Below are positions 42,894 to 52,571 of a stretch of 64,000 nucleotides of DNA, piece by piece. Below the pieces are notes generated by a model, which worked only from the letters and a program-made list of their open reading frames with translations, searched no databases and had not been told where the DNA came from. The number at the start of each line of letters is the position of its first letter. Position 1 is the stretch's first letter. This DNA comes from an uncultured Clostridia bacterium. Its GTDB lineage: Bacteria; Bacillota; Clostridia; UBA1381. The DNA lies in assembly GCA_934501535.1 (NCBI GenBank), contig CAKSUM010000002.1:62001-126000 (forward strand), read 5' to 3'. Position numbers and translations under genes: made by a program.

Positions 42894-45047
42894 TTATACC
42901 TCCTTCATGGTAAGGGAAATGCGGTTTTTCTTTAAATCGACGTCAAGTATTTTAACCTTTACGATGTCGCCCACCGAAAGAACGTCGAGAGGGTGCTTTA
43001 TATAGCGGTCGCAAATCTGCGAAATGTGCACAAGCCCGTCCTGATGTACGCCTATATCCACAAATGCGCCGAAGTCGATAACGTTGCGGACGGTTCCTTT
43101 CATAACCATGCCGGGCTTTAAGTCCTCAATGCTCAAGACGTCGGACATCAAAATCGGCTGAGGCAGCTCCTCACGCGGGTCACGGCCCTTTTTCATAAGT
43201 CCGTCCGCTATGTCGCGCAGGGTCGGCAGACCGATTTGCAGCTCGTCCGCCAGCTTTGCGTTATCCAGTTTTTTCAGTCTGTCCTTGAGGTCGGAGATTT
43301 TTCCGTCCGCCACATCGTCCGCTGTATAGCCGAGCTTTTGCAAAAGACCGCTTGCTGCGGCATAGCTTTCCGGGTGAACCGAGGTGTTGTCGAAAACATT
43401 GTCACCGTCGGTGATGCGCAGGAAGCCGGCGCACTGTTCAAATGCTTTTTTACCGAGTTTTGCGACCTTTAACAGCTGCTTTCTGTCGGTAAATTTGCCG
43501 TTTTCCTCACGGTAGGCGGTGATGTTTTTTGCGATGCCGGAATTTATGCCCGAAACGTATGAGAGAAGTGACGGTGACGCGGTGTTAAGGTCAACACCGA
43601 CGCTGTTTACGCAGTCCTCTACAACACCGCCGAGCGCCTCGCCGAGCTGCTTTTGGTTCATATCGTGCTGATATTGTCCTACGCCGATTGCTTTCGGGTC
43701 GATTTTGACAAGCTCTGCCAGCGGGTCCTGGAGTCTGCGCGCGATAGACACCGCGCTGCGCAGGGATACGTCAAATTCGGGAAATTCCTCCGCGGCAAGT
43801 TTTGACGCGGAATATACCGACGCGCCCGCCTCGCTTACAACCATATAATAAACCTCACGGTCAAGTTCTCTGATAAGCTCCGCCGCGACCTGCTCCGTTT
43901 CCTTGGACGCGGTTCCGTTGCCGATGGAAATGAGATTGACATTGTGTTTTTCAATTAAATTTTTGAGTATTTTCTTCGCCTTTTCGCGGTCATGATGCGG
44001 AAGGGTGCAGTAGACCACATCGGTTGCCAGTACCTTGCCGGTATCGTCCACAACGGCAACCTTGCAGCCTGTGCGGTAGCCGGGGTCAAGCCCGAGGACG
44101 GTTCTGCCTTTAATCGGCGGCTGCAAAAGCAGTCCCGACAGATTTTTTGCGAATACCTTGATTGCAGCGTCGCCGGCACGCTCGGTGAGAATATTGCGTA
44201 TTTCGTTTTCAATCGACGGCGCGATAAGCCGTTTGTAGCTGTCATCGGCGGCCGCGGATATGATTTCACGGAAAATATTCGGCTTTTTTGTCAGTATCTT
44301 TGATTTGATGTAATCGGTGCAGAGCGCGTCTTCAACGCTGAGCTTTACTGATAAATACCCCTCTTTTTCGCCGCGGTTTATTGCGAGGATACGGTGGTTG
44401 GCGAGCCGTTTTACCGGTTCGGAGAAGTCATAATACATACTGTAAACGCTGTCCTCGTCCTTGGCGGATTTTGTGCAGACGCTGCCGTTTGCAAGCGATA
44501 TTTCACGGATTTTCTTGCGGTAATCGGCGTTGTCGGAGATTGCCTCGGCTATGATGTCGGCGGCGCCGGACAGCGCGTCCGCGGCGGTTTCCACGCCTTT
44601 TTCCGCGTCGATATATTCGGCGGCAAGGCTCTCCGGGGTGCCGGAGGACTGCTCTTGCGCCATAATTAATTCCGCAAGCGGCTCCAAGCCCTTTTCTTTC
44701 GCGATTGTCGCGCGCGTGCGGCGTTTCGGACGGTACGGACGGTAAATATCATCAAGTTCCGTCACTGTTTTGGCATTTTCGATTGCCGCCGACAGTTCGC
44801 CGGTCAGCTTGCCCTGCTCGTCTATAAGGCGTGTTATTTCCGCCTTTTTCGCCTCGATGCTGCGCAGATATTCAAGCCGCGCCGACAGCTCGCGCAGTAC
44901 CTCGTCCGACAGCTCGCCCGTGACCTCCTTGCGGTAACGCGCGATAAAAGGTATCGTGCAGCCCTCGTCTATCAGCTTGAGTGTATTTTCAACCTGGAAT
45001 TGCTTAAGACCAAATTCCTCGGTCAGTATTTTTGTTATTTTATCCAT
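42894..45047 (-). CDS. tex: Tex family RNA-binding S1-domain protein
   Basis: A 717-residue cytoplasmic nucleic-acid-binding protein. The order is a helical N-terminal Tex domain, a YqgF/RNase H-like domain (VLGLDPGYRTGCKVAVVD), helix-hairpin-helix elements (VDLNTASPSLLSYVSGI) and a C-terminal S1 domain from about residue 645 (GMVMKGTVRNVIDFGAFVDI). Tex proteins interact with RNA and RNA polymerase and affect transcription or RNA turnover; the exact role is unsettled. Full length for the family. The start follows GGAAGGGG. The promoter is divergent from mraZ. Confidence 0.96.
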   Translation of the reverse strand: MDKITKILTEEFGLKQFQVENTLKLIDEGCTIPFIARYRKEVTGELSDEVLRELSARLEYLRSIEAKKAEITRLIDEQGKLTGELSAAIENAKTVTELDDIYRPYRPKRRTRATIAKEKGLEPLAELIMAQEQSSGTPESLAAEYIDAEKGVETAADALSGAADIIAEAISDNADYRKKIREISLANGSVCTKSAKDEDSVYSMYYDFSEPVKRLANHRILAINRGEKEGYLSVKLSVEDALCTDYIKSKILTKKPNIFREIISAAADDSYKRLIAPSIENEIRNILTERAGDAAIKVFAKNLSGLLLQPPIKGRTVLGLDPGYRTGCKVAVVDDTGKVLATDVVYCTLPHHDREKAKKILKNLIEKHNVNLISIGNGTASKETEQVAAELIRELDREVYYMVVSEAGASVYSASKLAAEEFPEFDVSLRSAVSIARRLQDPLAELVKIDPKAIGVGQYQHDMNQKQLGEALGGVVEDCVNSVGVDLNTASPSLLSYVSGINSGIAKNITAYREENGKFTDRKQLLKVAKLGKKAFEQCAGFLRITDGDNVFDNTSVHPESYAAASGLLQKLGYTADDVADGKISDLKDRLKKLDNAKLADELQIGLPTLRDIADGLMKKGRDPREELPQPILMSDVLSIEDLKPGMVMKGTVRNVIDFGAFVDIGVHQDGLVHISQICDRYIKHPLDVLSVGDIVKVKILDVDLKKNRISLTMKEV

Positions 45048-45082
45048 TCCAAAGCCCCTTCCGTTTTTTCGGTTATACGGTA

Positions 45083-45111
45083 ATTATACCGCTTTTCTTC
45101 ATATATTACAA
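45083..45111 (-). promoter_or_regulatory. Promoter of tex-lgt
   Basis: On the minus strand TTGTAA and TATAAT are spaced by 17 bases. The -10 lies in a CGGTA-TAAT-TACCG palindrome. Confidence 0.7.
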
Positions 45112-45132
45112 TGATTTAGTAACATTTGTAAT
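45105..45132. promoter_or_regulatory. Inverted repeat between tex and mraZ
   Basis: ATTACAA-N14-TTGTAAT is a perfect 7-bp inverted repeat that includes the tex -35 element. The layout resembles a dimeric repressor site, but the sequence matches no operator I recognise, and the AT-rich setting makes chance possible. Confidence 0.35.
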
Positions 45133-45171
45133 ATAAAACCAAAAAAAATTTAAAATTTTTTAAGAAAACTC

Positions 45172-45200
45172 TTGCTATTTTGGAAGGAATGATATATAAT
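45172..45200 (+). promoter_or_regulatory. Promoter of the dcw cluster
   Basis: TTGCTA and TATAAT are spaced by 17 bases. The -10 abuts the first TGGGT box, so MraZ bound there would hinder initiation. Confidence 0.78.
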
Positions 45201-45234
45201 GGGTATGTAATGGGTCGAAATGGTAGATTTGGGA
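45200..45234 (+). promoter_or_regulatory. MraZ operator: array of TGGGN boxes
   Basis: TGGGT (45200), TGGGT (45211), TGGTA (45221) and TGGGA (45230) recur about once per helical turn, 44 bases before mraZ. MraZ is known to bind such direct repeats upstream of its own operon, so autorepression of the cluster is expected. Confidence 0.85.
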
Positions 45235-45277
45235 GTAAGAAATCACCAAAAGGAATAAAAAATGAAAGGACGGTGTC

Positions 45278-45724
45278 ATGATGGTAAACTTTGTCGGCGA
45301 ATATCCCAGACAATTGGATGACCGCGGCAGATTTGTGCTGCCGGCAAAAATCCGCGAAAAGCTGTCGGGCACTGTTTTCATCACCCGATCTCCTATTGAC
45401 AAATGCCTGAACCTGTACTGCGAAGAGGAATGGGAAATGATAGCCGCGAAAATCCGCGAGCTGCCGACCGTAACCGACCGCAATGCAGCCGCGTTTCAGC
45501 GCCGTCTGTTCGGCAAGGCAATCTCGTGCGAGGTGGACAAGCAGGGCAGAATACCGCTGACGGCGGAATTTATCGAATATGCCGGAATGAAAAAGGACAT
45601 AGTTTTAGTGGGCGTAAATTCCAAGCTGGAAATCTGGGACAGCGAAAACTGGAAAGCTATTGATGACGCTATCGATACCGATATGATTATCAACGGAATA
45701 GCGCAGTACGGAATCAATATATGA
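45278..45724 (+). CDS. mraZ: Transcriptional regulator MraZ
   Basis: A 148-residue DNA-binding protein made of two AbrB/SpoVT-like halves (GEYPRQLDDRGRFVLPAKIRE and SCEVDKQGRIPLT). It forms a ring-shaped oligomer that binds TGGGN repeats and controls the dcw operon. Two consecutive ATG codons are possible starts; AAAGGACGG precedes them. rsmH starts 7 bases after the stop. The usual dcw order mraZ-rsmH-ftsL is kept. Confidence 0.97.
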   Translation: MMVNFVGEYPRQLDDRGRFVLPAKIREKLSGTVFITRSPIDKCLNLYCEEEWEMIAAKIRELPTVTDRNAAAFQRRLFGKAISCEVDKQGRIPLTAEFIEYAGMKKDIVLVGVNSKLEIWDSENWKAIDDAIDTDMIINGIAQYGINI

Positions 45725-45731
45725 GGCGGCT

Positions 45732-46667
45732 ATGGAATTTAAACATTATTCTGTAATGCTGAAGGAAACGGTGGACGCTCTTGAGGTAAAGCCCGGAGGC
45801 ATTTATGCGGACGGAACCCTGGGCGGCGGCGGACATTCGCTCGAAATTCTGTCGCGTGCCGAAAACGTTCGGCTCATAGGCATTGACCAAGATACCGACG
45901 CTCTTGCTGCAGCAAAGCTGCGGCTTTCCGCTTTTGAGGGACAGGTTACATATGTTCATAATAATTTCAGCAATATAAATGCCGTTTTGGACGGACTGGG
46001 AATTGACAAGATAGACGGCATGGTATTGGATTTGGGCGTTTCCTCGTATCAGCTTGATAATGCGGAAAGAGGATTTTCATATATGCATGACGCACCGCTC
46101 GATATGCGCATGAACCGCGAAAACGGCATGACGGCGTATGATGTGGTGAACGGTTATTCCGAAGATGAGCTTGCGGAAATTTTTTACGGCTACGGTGAGG
46201 AAAAATGGTCACGGCGCATTGCAAAATTTATTGTTGACAAAAGAAAAATAAAGCCCGTCGGCACAACGTTCGAGCTGGCGGAGCTTGTAAGGGCGGCGGT
46301 ACCGCAGGGGGCGAGAAAAGATGTCGCGCACCCGGAAAAGCGGGTTTTTCAAGCCGTCAGAATAGAGGTAAACGGCGAGCTGAAAATTTTAAAAAACGCA
46401 GTCTGCGACATCACGCAGCGGCTGAACGAAGGCGGCAGACTGGCAATTATAACTTTTCATTCGCTTGAGGACAGGATTGTGAAACAGACATTTGCGCAGC
46501 TTGCAAAGGGCTGTACCTGTCCGCCGGATTTCCCCGTGTGCGTTTGCGGCGGAAAACCGAAAATTAAGGTGATAACGCGCAAGCCGATTATTCCGTGTGA
46601 TGCGGAACTGTCGGAAAATTCACGTTCAAAAAGCGCGAAACTTCGCATTTGCGAAAAACTGCGGTGA
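45732..46667 (+). CDS. rsmH: 16S rRNA (cytosine1402-N4)-methyltransferase
   Basis: A 311-residue S-adenosylmethionine-dependent enzyme that methylates C1402 in the ribosomal P-site region. The N-terminal segment HYSVMLKETVDAL and the SAM loop DGTLGGGGHS are typical; the DLGVSSYQLD and ITFHSLEDRIVK motifs are intact. Normal length. RBS GAGGCGG. Its place as the second gene of the dcw cluster is conserved across Firmicutes. Confidence 0.98.
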   Translation: MEFKHYSVMLKETVDALEVKPGGIYADGTLGGGGHSLEILSRAENVRLIGIDQDTDALAAAKLRLSAFEGQVTYVHNNFSNINAVLDGLGIDKIDGMVLDLGVSSYQLDNAERGFSYMHDAPLDMRMNRENGMTAYDVVNGYSEDELAEIFYGYGEEKWSRRIAKFIVDKRKIKPVGTTFELAELVRAAVPQGARKDVAHPEKRVFQAVRIEVNGELKILKNAVCDITQRLNEGGRLAIITFHSLEDRIVKQTFAQLAKGCTCPPDFPVCVCGGKPKIKVITRKPIIPCDAELSENSRSKSAKLRICEKLR

Positions 46668-46711
46668 CAGCCGTAAATTACGGAATTATTCGGAAAGGAT
46701 TGTATGTGCTG

Positions 46712-47176
46712 ATGAGATACGACGGAAATCTGGCTTATGATTTAAGCTTTGAGGAACACTCCGCGCAGCTTGAGAATAAAGTCAGAGAAGAAAAAATTAA
46801 GGCGAGAAAGACGGCAAGAGCCGTATCGGTAAAAAACCATAAGATAATTGCATGCTGCGCGCTTGTATTTGCTCTTTGCGCAGGGTTCATGATTTCCCGC
46901 AACGTGACCGCGTACGAAAGCCAAAACGAGGTTAAAAAGCTGCAAAAGGAGCTTAACGGTCTGAAAGAATACTCCAGTCAGAAATCCTTTGAGCTTGATA
47001 AAAGCGTGGACCTTGAAAGCGTTGAGGAAATTGCAAAAAACAAGCTGAACATGGTTCGTCCGGAAAAATATCAGACGGTATACGTTAACATCAGACAGGA
47101 CGATGTAACAGAGGTTACGGCTGACCAGGTTGAGGGGATAAAGAATATTTTCGGAATATTCAAGAAAGAAAAATAA
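46712..47176 (+). CDS. ftsL: FtsL-like septum protein
   Basis: A 154-residue single-pass protein. A basic cytoplasmic segment (about 1-43) precedes one membrane helix (44-62), then a coiled coil (about 66-90) and an extracytoplasmic tail. This is the FtsL pattern: low sequence conservation, constant topology and genomic place between rsmH and the class B PBP. FtsL forms a complex with DivIC and DivIB and activates septal synthesis. The ATG is 12 bases from AAAGGA; a GTG two codons earlier, 6 bases from the same site, is an equally good start. Confidence 0.82.
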   Translation: MRYDGNLAYDLSFEEHSAQLENKVREEKIKARKTARAVSVKNHKIIACCALVFALCAGFMISRNVTAYESQNEVKKLQKELNGLKEYSSQKSFELDKSVDLESVEEIAKNKLNMVRPEKYQTVYVNIRQDDVTEVTADQVEGIKNIFGIFKKEK

Positions 47177-47216
47177 TAAATATAGGTAGATAACAGCAAG
47201 ATAGGAATGGTACGAG

Positions 47217-49475
47217 ATGACATTAGGCAAAATTAAGAAGCGCGCGCTTGTTTTGTTTGTTCTGATGACTGCTGCTCTCGCTTTGCTCATTCTGCGGCTC
47301 GGATACTGGCAGGTTGTGCGCGGAAACGAGATGAAAGACGCGGTTATAAGGCAGCAAACGGGCAAAACCGCCGTTAATGCCGGCAGAGGTACTATTTATG
47401 ACAGGAACCGGAAGGTGCTGGCAGAAAGCGCAACGGTAAAAACGGTTGTGTGCAATCCGCAGCAGGTCGCCAAGGACTGCAAAAGCGAAAGCGGCGGCAC
47501 GGACAGTACAAAGCTTAAAATAATATCGTCAAAACTCGCGGAAATCCTGAATATGGACGAGGACGATATTTCGGATAAAATAACAAAAAACAATCAGTTT
47601 CAATACATAAAGAAAAGAATTACAGTTGAAGAAGCGGATCAGATAAAAAGTTTAAAGGACAGCTCAGCCGATAAAGAAATGGCTAAGCTTTTTTCGGGTA
47701 TTTATTTTGAAGAGGATTCAAAGAGATACTATCAGTACAATATCGCCTCAAATATTATCGGATTTACGGGGTATGATAATAACGGAATACAGGGAATTGA
47801 GCTGACGTTCGACAATTATCTGGCAGGACGTATGGGAAGTATACTCTCGGCGAAAACCGCGTCCGGAAGTACAACCGCGTACCAGTACGAGGAGGACACA
47901 GCCGCTCAAAAGGGCGATGATATTGTGCTGACGATTGATGAATCCATTCAGTCAATTCTGGAAAAGCACTTAGAGCAGGCGTGCATCGAAAATGAGCTGA
48001 AAGAGGGCGCTGCCGGGATTATAATGAATCCGAAAACCGGCGAGATTTACGCGATGGCGTCAAAACCCGATTTTGATTTGAACAACCCCACCGACCTGTC
48101 GCAGTTTGAAAAATACGCGATAGGCATGGACGATGTGATTAAGGATACCGAATCGGACAACGAGGAAACGCAAAACAGCGCGGTTGCACAGATACGAAAC
48201 AAAATGTGGCGTAATAAGGCGATTTCCGATACCTACGAGCCGGGTTCGACATTTAAAATACTGACGGCTGCTGCTGCTTTAGAGGAGGGCGTTGCCGGGC
48301 TTAATTCTCAGTATTACTGCAGCGGAGGAAAACAGGTTGCCGACCACTTTATTCACTGCCATAAATCCGGCGGACACGGCGCGGAGGATTTTGCGCGCGG
48401 CGTTATAAACTCATGCAACGTTGTGTTCATGGAATTGGGTATGAAACTCGGCAGCGATAAGTTCCGGGAATACTTCAAGGCGTTCGGTCTTACCGAAAAG
48501 ACGGGCATTGAGCTTATCGGCGAATCGGGCAGCGTTTTCTACCGCGGAAAGATGTCGGAAAGTGACCTTGCGACAAGTTCGTTCGGTCAGGGCTTCAGCA
48601 TTACGCCGCTGCAGCTGATTACGGCAATTTCCTCCGTTATAAACGGCGGAAACCTCATGAAACCACAGATTGTAAAGGAAATCAGAAATTCCGGCGGAAT
48701 AGTAAAGAGTTTTTATCCGCAGGTTGTAAATAAAGTAATTTCGGAGGAAACCTCGGCAACTATGCGCGGTATTTTGGAATCGGTTGTGTCCGACCCCAAG
48801 GGTACCGGTAAAAATGCGTATATCCGCGGCTACCGCCTGGGCGGAAAGACAGGTACATCGGAAAAGGGAAGAAAAAACAATAAGCGTATTGCGTCCTTTG
48901 TCGGCTTTGCACCGGCGGACGATCCGCAGATAATCTGCCTTGTTATGCTCGATGAGCCGCAGGTTGCAAATAAATACGGCGGAACGATTGCCGCACCGGT
49001 GGTAGGTTCTATTATAGAAGAAACTCTGGAGTACATGGGCGTGGACCGCCAGTACACCGAGGAGGAGGCAAAATCCATTTCCATAACCGTGCCCGATGTG
49101 CGTGAGCTTGCGGTTAATGTCGCAAAAGAAAGCATCGCCGCAAAGAAACTGAACATAAAGGTTGTCGGCGACGGAGATACCGTTTTGGATCAGCTTCCGA
49201 AACCGGGCGTCGGCATAAGGGAAAATTCAACGGTGATTGTTTATACGCAGGAGCGTGACGCGGCGAAGAAGGTTGCCGTGCCTAACCTTGAGGGTCTGAC
49301 GCCGGCACAGGCGAAAAAACGTCTTGAGGATTTGGGACTCAACTTTGAAATCGCAGGAGCCGGACTTTTGAGCACCGAGGGCGCGTATGCGTTTAAGCAA
49401 AGCATACAGCCGGGCACCATGGTGGAACCGGCGACGGTAATAAGCGTTGAATTCAGGCACAGCGCGTCTGACTGA
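47217..49475 (+). CDS. Class B penicillin-binding protein with two PASTA domains (FtsI/SpoVD type)
   Basis: A 752-residue transpeptidase that crosslinks peptidoglycan at the septum. An N-terminal membrane anchor (about 9-28) and a dimerisation domain are followed by the transpeptidase, with S344 and K347 in GSTFK, a SCN motif and KTGTSEKG. Two C-terminal PASTA domains (about 620-680 and 682-748) are present. Both vegetative PBP2B-like and sporulation SpoVD-like proteins have this layout in Clostridia. Given its dcw position it is probably the division PBP. The RBS is weak (AGGAATGG). An intrinsic terminator-like hairpin follows. Confidence 0.94.
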   Translation: MTLGKIKKRALVLFVLMTAALALLILRLGYWQVVRGNEMKDAVIRQQTGKTAVNAGRGTIYDRNRKVLAESATVKTVVCNPQQVAKDCKSESGGTDSTKLKIISSKLAEILNMDEDDISDKITKNNQFQYIKKRITVEEADQIKSLKDSSADKEMAKLFSGIYFEEDSKRYYQYNIASNIIGFTGYDNNGIQGIELTFDNYLAGRMGSILSAKTASGSTTAYQYEEDTAAQKGDDIVLTIDESIQSILEKHLEQACIENELKEGAAGIIMNPKTGEIYAMASKPDFDLNNPTDLSQFEKYAIGMDDVIKDTESDNEETQNSAVAQIRNKMWRNKAISDTYEPGSTFKILTAAAALEEGVAGLNSQYYCSGGKQVADHFIHCHKSGGHGAEDFARGVINSCNVVFMELGMKLGSDKFREYFKAFGLTEKTGIELIGESGSVFYRGKMSESDLATSSFGQGFSITPLQLITAISSVINGGNLMKPQIVKEIRNSGGIVKSFYPQVVNKVISEETSATMRGILESVVSDPKGTGKNAYIRGYRLGGKTGTSEKGRKNNKRIASFVGFAPADDPQIICLVMLDEPQVANKYGGTIAAPVVGSIIEETLEYMGVDRQYTEEEAKSISITVPDVRELAVNVAKESIAAKKLNIKVVGDGDTVLDQLPKPGVGIRENSTVIVYTQERDAAKKVAVPNLEGLTPAQAKKRLEDLGLNFEIAGAGLLSTEGAYAFKQSIQPGTMVEPATVISVEFRHSASD

Positions 49476-49489
49476 TATAAATTTACATA

Positions 49490-49528
49490 GGGTGTCGCAA
49501 AATGAAAAGCGTTTTGCCGCACCCTTTT
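49490..49528 (+). terminator. Hairpin with T-run between the PBP and murE
   Basis: GGGTGTCGCAAAA pairs with TTTTGCCGCACCC (one mismatch) and is followed by TTTT. It would cut or reduce transcription between the division and precursor-synthesis halves of the cluster. No separate murE promoter was found. Confidence 0.65.
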
Positions 49529-49569
49529 AAGGCTTATACGGGAATTTGCATATTACGGAGGTATTTATT

Positions 49570-50991
49570 ATGTTGGCAAGTAAGCTGTTCGGAAATAAAT
49601 GGCAGGGCGAAGATATTGAAATTACGGGGATTACCATGGATTCGCGCAAGGCGGAGCCGGGGTATGCGTTCATATGTATACGCGGCATGGAAAGCGACGG
49701 ACATGATTTTGCGGCGGCTGCTGCAAAAAACGGTGCGGCGGTAATAGTTGCCGAGCATGAAACGGACACGGCGGTGCCGAACGTTATTTATGACGATACG
49801 CGCATAGCGACAGCGGAGCTTGCCGCAAAATTTTACGGTGAGCCGGAAAAAAAGCTGAAGCTTGTGGGAATAACCGGAACAAACGGCAAAACTACAGTAA
49901 GCTATTTAATAAAGAAGATACTCGAAACCGCCGGCAAAACCGTCGGAGTAATCGGAACGAATGAAATTCTCGTCGGGAACGAAGATGTCGGCATAAAATC
50001 CTCTACGCCGACAACGCCGAACTCGCTCGAACTGCATCAGATTTTTGCAAAGATGCTGGAAATGGGCGCGGAATACGTTGTTATGGAGGTATCCTCGCAC
50101 GCGCTTGACCTGTACAGAGTGTACGGACTTAATTATGACGTCGGCGTGTTTACAAATCTGACGCGCGACCATCTGGATTATCATAAAACGATGGAAAACT
50201 ATTATCTTGCAAAAAAGAAACTGTTTGATATTTCAAATATCGGTGTTATAAATGCCGATGATGATTACGGCGCAAGACTTTTGCAGGAGTTGCCGTGCAC
50301 TGCGCTGAGCGTGGGCACGGGCGAATGTGCGCTCAGGGCGTCGGATATTGAAATTGACGCAAAAGGCGTGAGCTTTACGGCGGAATACGGCGGCGGAAAA
50401 TATCCCGTTCGGCTCGGAATTTCCGGCATGTTCAGCGTGTATAACGCGATCTGTGCAATGGGAGCGGCGCTGTCGCTGGGAATAGATATGCAGACAATAA
50501 TCGAGGGTCTGGGACATGAAAAGGGCGTGAAAGGCAGATTTGAACGCGTACCGACCGACACCGGGTATTCGGTTATCATAGATTATGCGCACACGCCGGA
50601 CGGACTGGAAAATGTGTTGAATGCGGTAAATTCCTTCAAAAAGGGGCGCTGTATAGCGGTGTTCGGCTGCGGCGGCGACCGTGACAGAACCAAGCGTCCG
50701 ATTATGGGCGAGATAGGAACGCGGCTGGCGGATTTGGCGATAATAACCTCGGATAATCCGCGCACCGAAGACCCCGAACGCATTGTTGCAGACGTTGTTG
50801 CCGGTGTAAAGCAGGGAGATTACAAGGTGATAGTAAATCGGCGCGAGGCAATAGGATATGCGCTTTCGGTTGCCCAAAAAGACGATATAGTGCTGCTTTT
50901 GGGAAAAGGACAGGAAACTTATCAGATAATCGGCAAAGAAAAAACGCATTTTGACGAAAGAGAAGTTGTCAGAGAATTTTTGGAACAGTGA
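49570..50991 (+). CDS. murE: UDP-MurNAc-L-Ala-D-Glu: meso-diaminopimelate ligase
   Basis: A 473-residue Mur ligase that adds the third residue of the peptidoglycan stem peptide. The ATP loop is GITGTNGKTT, and the central domain has the carbamylated lysine region. The DNPRTEDP motif is that of meso-diaminopimelate-specific MurE; lysine-adding enzymes usually vary here. The ATG follows GGAGG by 9 bases; a further upstream ATG is in the hairpin. murF follows after 131 bases, an unusual gap for this cluster. Confidence 0.96.
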   Translation: MLASKLFGNKWQGEDIEITGITMDSRKAEPGYAFICIRGMESDGHDFAAAAAKNGAAVIVAEHETDTAVPNVIYDDTRIATAELAAKFYGEPEKKLKLVGITGTNGKTTVSYLIKKILETAGKTVGVIGTNEILVGNEDVGIKSSTPTTPNSLELHQIFAKMLEMGAEYVVMEVSSHALDLYRVYGLNYDVGVFTNLTRDHLDYHKTMENYYLAKKKLFDISNIGVINADDDYGARLLQELPCTALSVGTGECALRASDIEIDAKGVSFTAEYGGGKYPVRLGISGMFSVYNAICAMGAALSLGIDMQTIIEGLGHEKGVKGRFERVPTDTGYSVIIDYAHTPDGLENVLNAVNSFKKGRCIAVFGCGGDRDRTKRPIMGEIGTRLADLAIITSDNPRTEDPERIVADVVAGVKQGDYKVIVNRREAIGYALSVAQKDDIVLLLGKGQETYQIIGKEKTHFDEREVVREFLEQ

Positions 50992-51122
50992 CATAAAATA
51001 TATGCTGCGCATTTCATTTTTCGGCATCGGGGGCATACGCATGCGCCGTTTCCGTGAATGAACCCGGAGGATTTTCCGAGTTGTGATTTGCGCCGCAGTA
51101 AGGCAGCAGAATGGAGAGTAAT

Positions 51123-52481
51123 ATGCAGAAATTGAATGTAAATGATATTGTAAAGGCGACCGGCGGAAGGCTGATTTGCGGAACGGGGGATTTTGAAATC
51201 TCGGAAATTACCACCGATTCGCGCAAGGCGGGCGCAAACATGCTTTTTGTGCCCATTGCCGGTGAAAATAATGACGGTCATGACTATATCGGCGGAGCAT
51301 TTGCAAACGGTGCGGACGCGGTTATTACGCATAAGGACATTCCGCCGGCTGCGGGAAAGAATATCGTGCGCGTTAAGGACACGCGGATTGCGCTCGGCGA
51401 TATTGCACGTTATTATAAGGAAAAATACAATCTGCCGACGGTTGCAATTACGGGCAGCGTGGGCAAAACAACCACCAAGGATATGGTTTCGGCGGTTCTT
51501 GCCATGAAGTACAACACACTGAAAACTCAGGGCAATTTCAATAATGACATCGGCTTGCCGCTGACGCTTTTCCGACTGGAACACAAGCATGAAACCGCGG
51601 TGGTGGAAATGGGCATGTCGCATATGGGCGAAATTCACTATCTTGCGTCAATCGCAAAGCCCGATACGGCGATAATTACCAATGTCGGCATGTCGCATAT
51701 AGAAAATCTCGGTTCTCAGGAAAATATTTATAAGTCTAAAATGCAGATTTGCGATTTTTTCACAAAAGATAATCTGCTCATATTAAACGGCGATGACCCG
51801 TTTTTGCGCCGCGGCTGCGACAAATGCCGCACGGTGCTGTACGGAATTGAAAACAAAGACTGCGATTTGGTTGCGGAAAATATCGTAAACATGGGAATTG
51901 ACGGCACAAAATTCACGGTGCGCATCGACGGTGCGGAACATGAATTTTATGTAAAAATCCCCGGCGTGCACAATGTATATAATGCGCTTGCTGCGATTGC
52001 CGCGGGGCGGAATTACGGAATTTCCGCCGAGGATATAGCAGAGGGCATACGTGAATTTCAGCTGACCGATATGCGCATGGAAATCGGCAAACACGGCGGA
52101 GTCACCGTAATTAACGACTGCTATAACGCATCTCCCGATTCAATCCGGGCGGCGCTCAAGGTGCTGGGCGATATAAAAGCGGCACGCAAAATTGCGGTGC
52201 TCGGCGATGTTCTTGAAATGGGCACGTTTGCGGAAAAAGAGTTGTATGAGGTAGGACTGTCAATGGGAAATGTTGACGCGCTTATAACCGTCGGCGATAA
52301 TTCGCGGTATATCGCAAAGGGCGCGCAGCTTGCCGGCGTTGAAACCGTTCACAGCTTCAAGGCGACCGATGACGCGACGGCATTTTTGGGAGAATTTTTG
52401 TCCGAGGGCGACGCGGTTTTGGTAAAGGCGTCGCGCGGTATGCATTTTGAATATATTGTTGCGGCTATCAAATCGCGCTGA
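51123..52481 (+). CDS. murF: UDP-MurNAc-tripeptide: D-Ala-D-Ala ligase
   Basis: A 452-residue Mur ligase that adds D-Ala-D-Ala, completing the cytoplasmic precursor. The ATP loop ITGSVGKTTTKDM, the substrate strand TLKTQGNFNNDIGLP and the C-terminal INDCYNASPDS are hallmarks. The ATG after GGAGAG is used; an ATG four codons earlier precedes that site. The preceding spacer has GC-rich hairpins, including the leader motif discussed in the findings. Followed by mraY after 90 bases. Confidence 0.96.
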   Translation: MQKLNVNDIVKATGGRLICGTGDFEISEITTDSRKAGANMLFVPIAGENNDGHDYIGGAFANGADAVITHKDIPPAAGKNIVRVKDTRIALGDIARYYKEKYNLPTVAITGSVGKTTTKDMVSAVLAMKYNTLKTQGNFNNDIGLPLTLFRLEHKHETAVVEMGMSHMGEIHYLASIAKPDTAIITNVGMSHIENLGSQENIYKSKMQICDFFTKDNLLILNGDDPFLRRGCDKCRTVLYGIENKDCDLVAENIVNMGIDGTKFTVRIDGAEHEFYVKIPGVHNVYNALAAIAAGRNYGISAEDIAEGIREFQLTDMRMEIGKHGGVTVINDCYNASPDSIRAALKVLGDIKAARKIAVLGDVLEMGTFAEKELYEVGLSMGNVDALITVGDNSRYIAKGAQLAGVETVHSFKATDDATAFLGEFLSEGDAVLVKASRGMHFEYIVAAIKSR

Positions 52482-52571
52482 GCAGCGTGCGGCGATAGTT
52501 TCCGGCATACACGAAAAGATTTTAATGCTGCGGCGGTTTTTGCGGCGCTGTGCGGCGGAACGGAGAATGAG

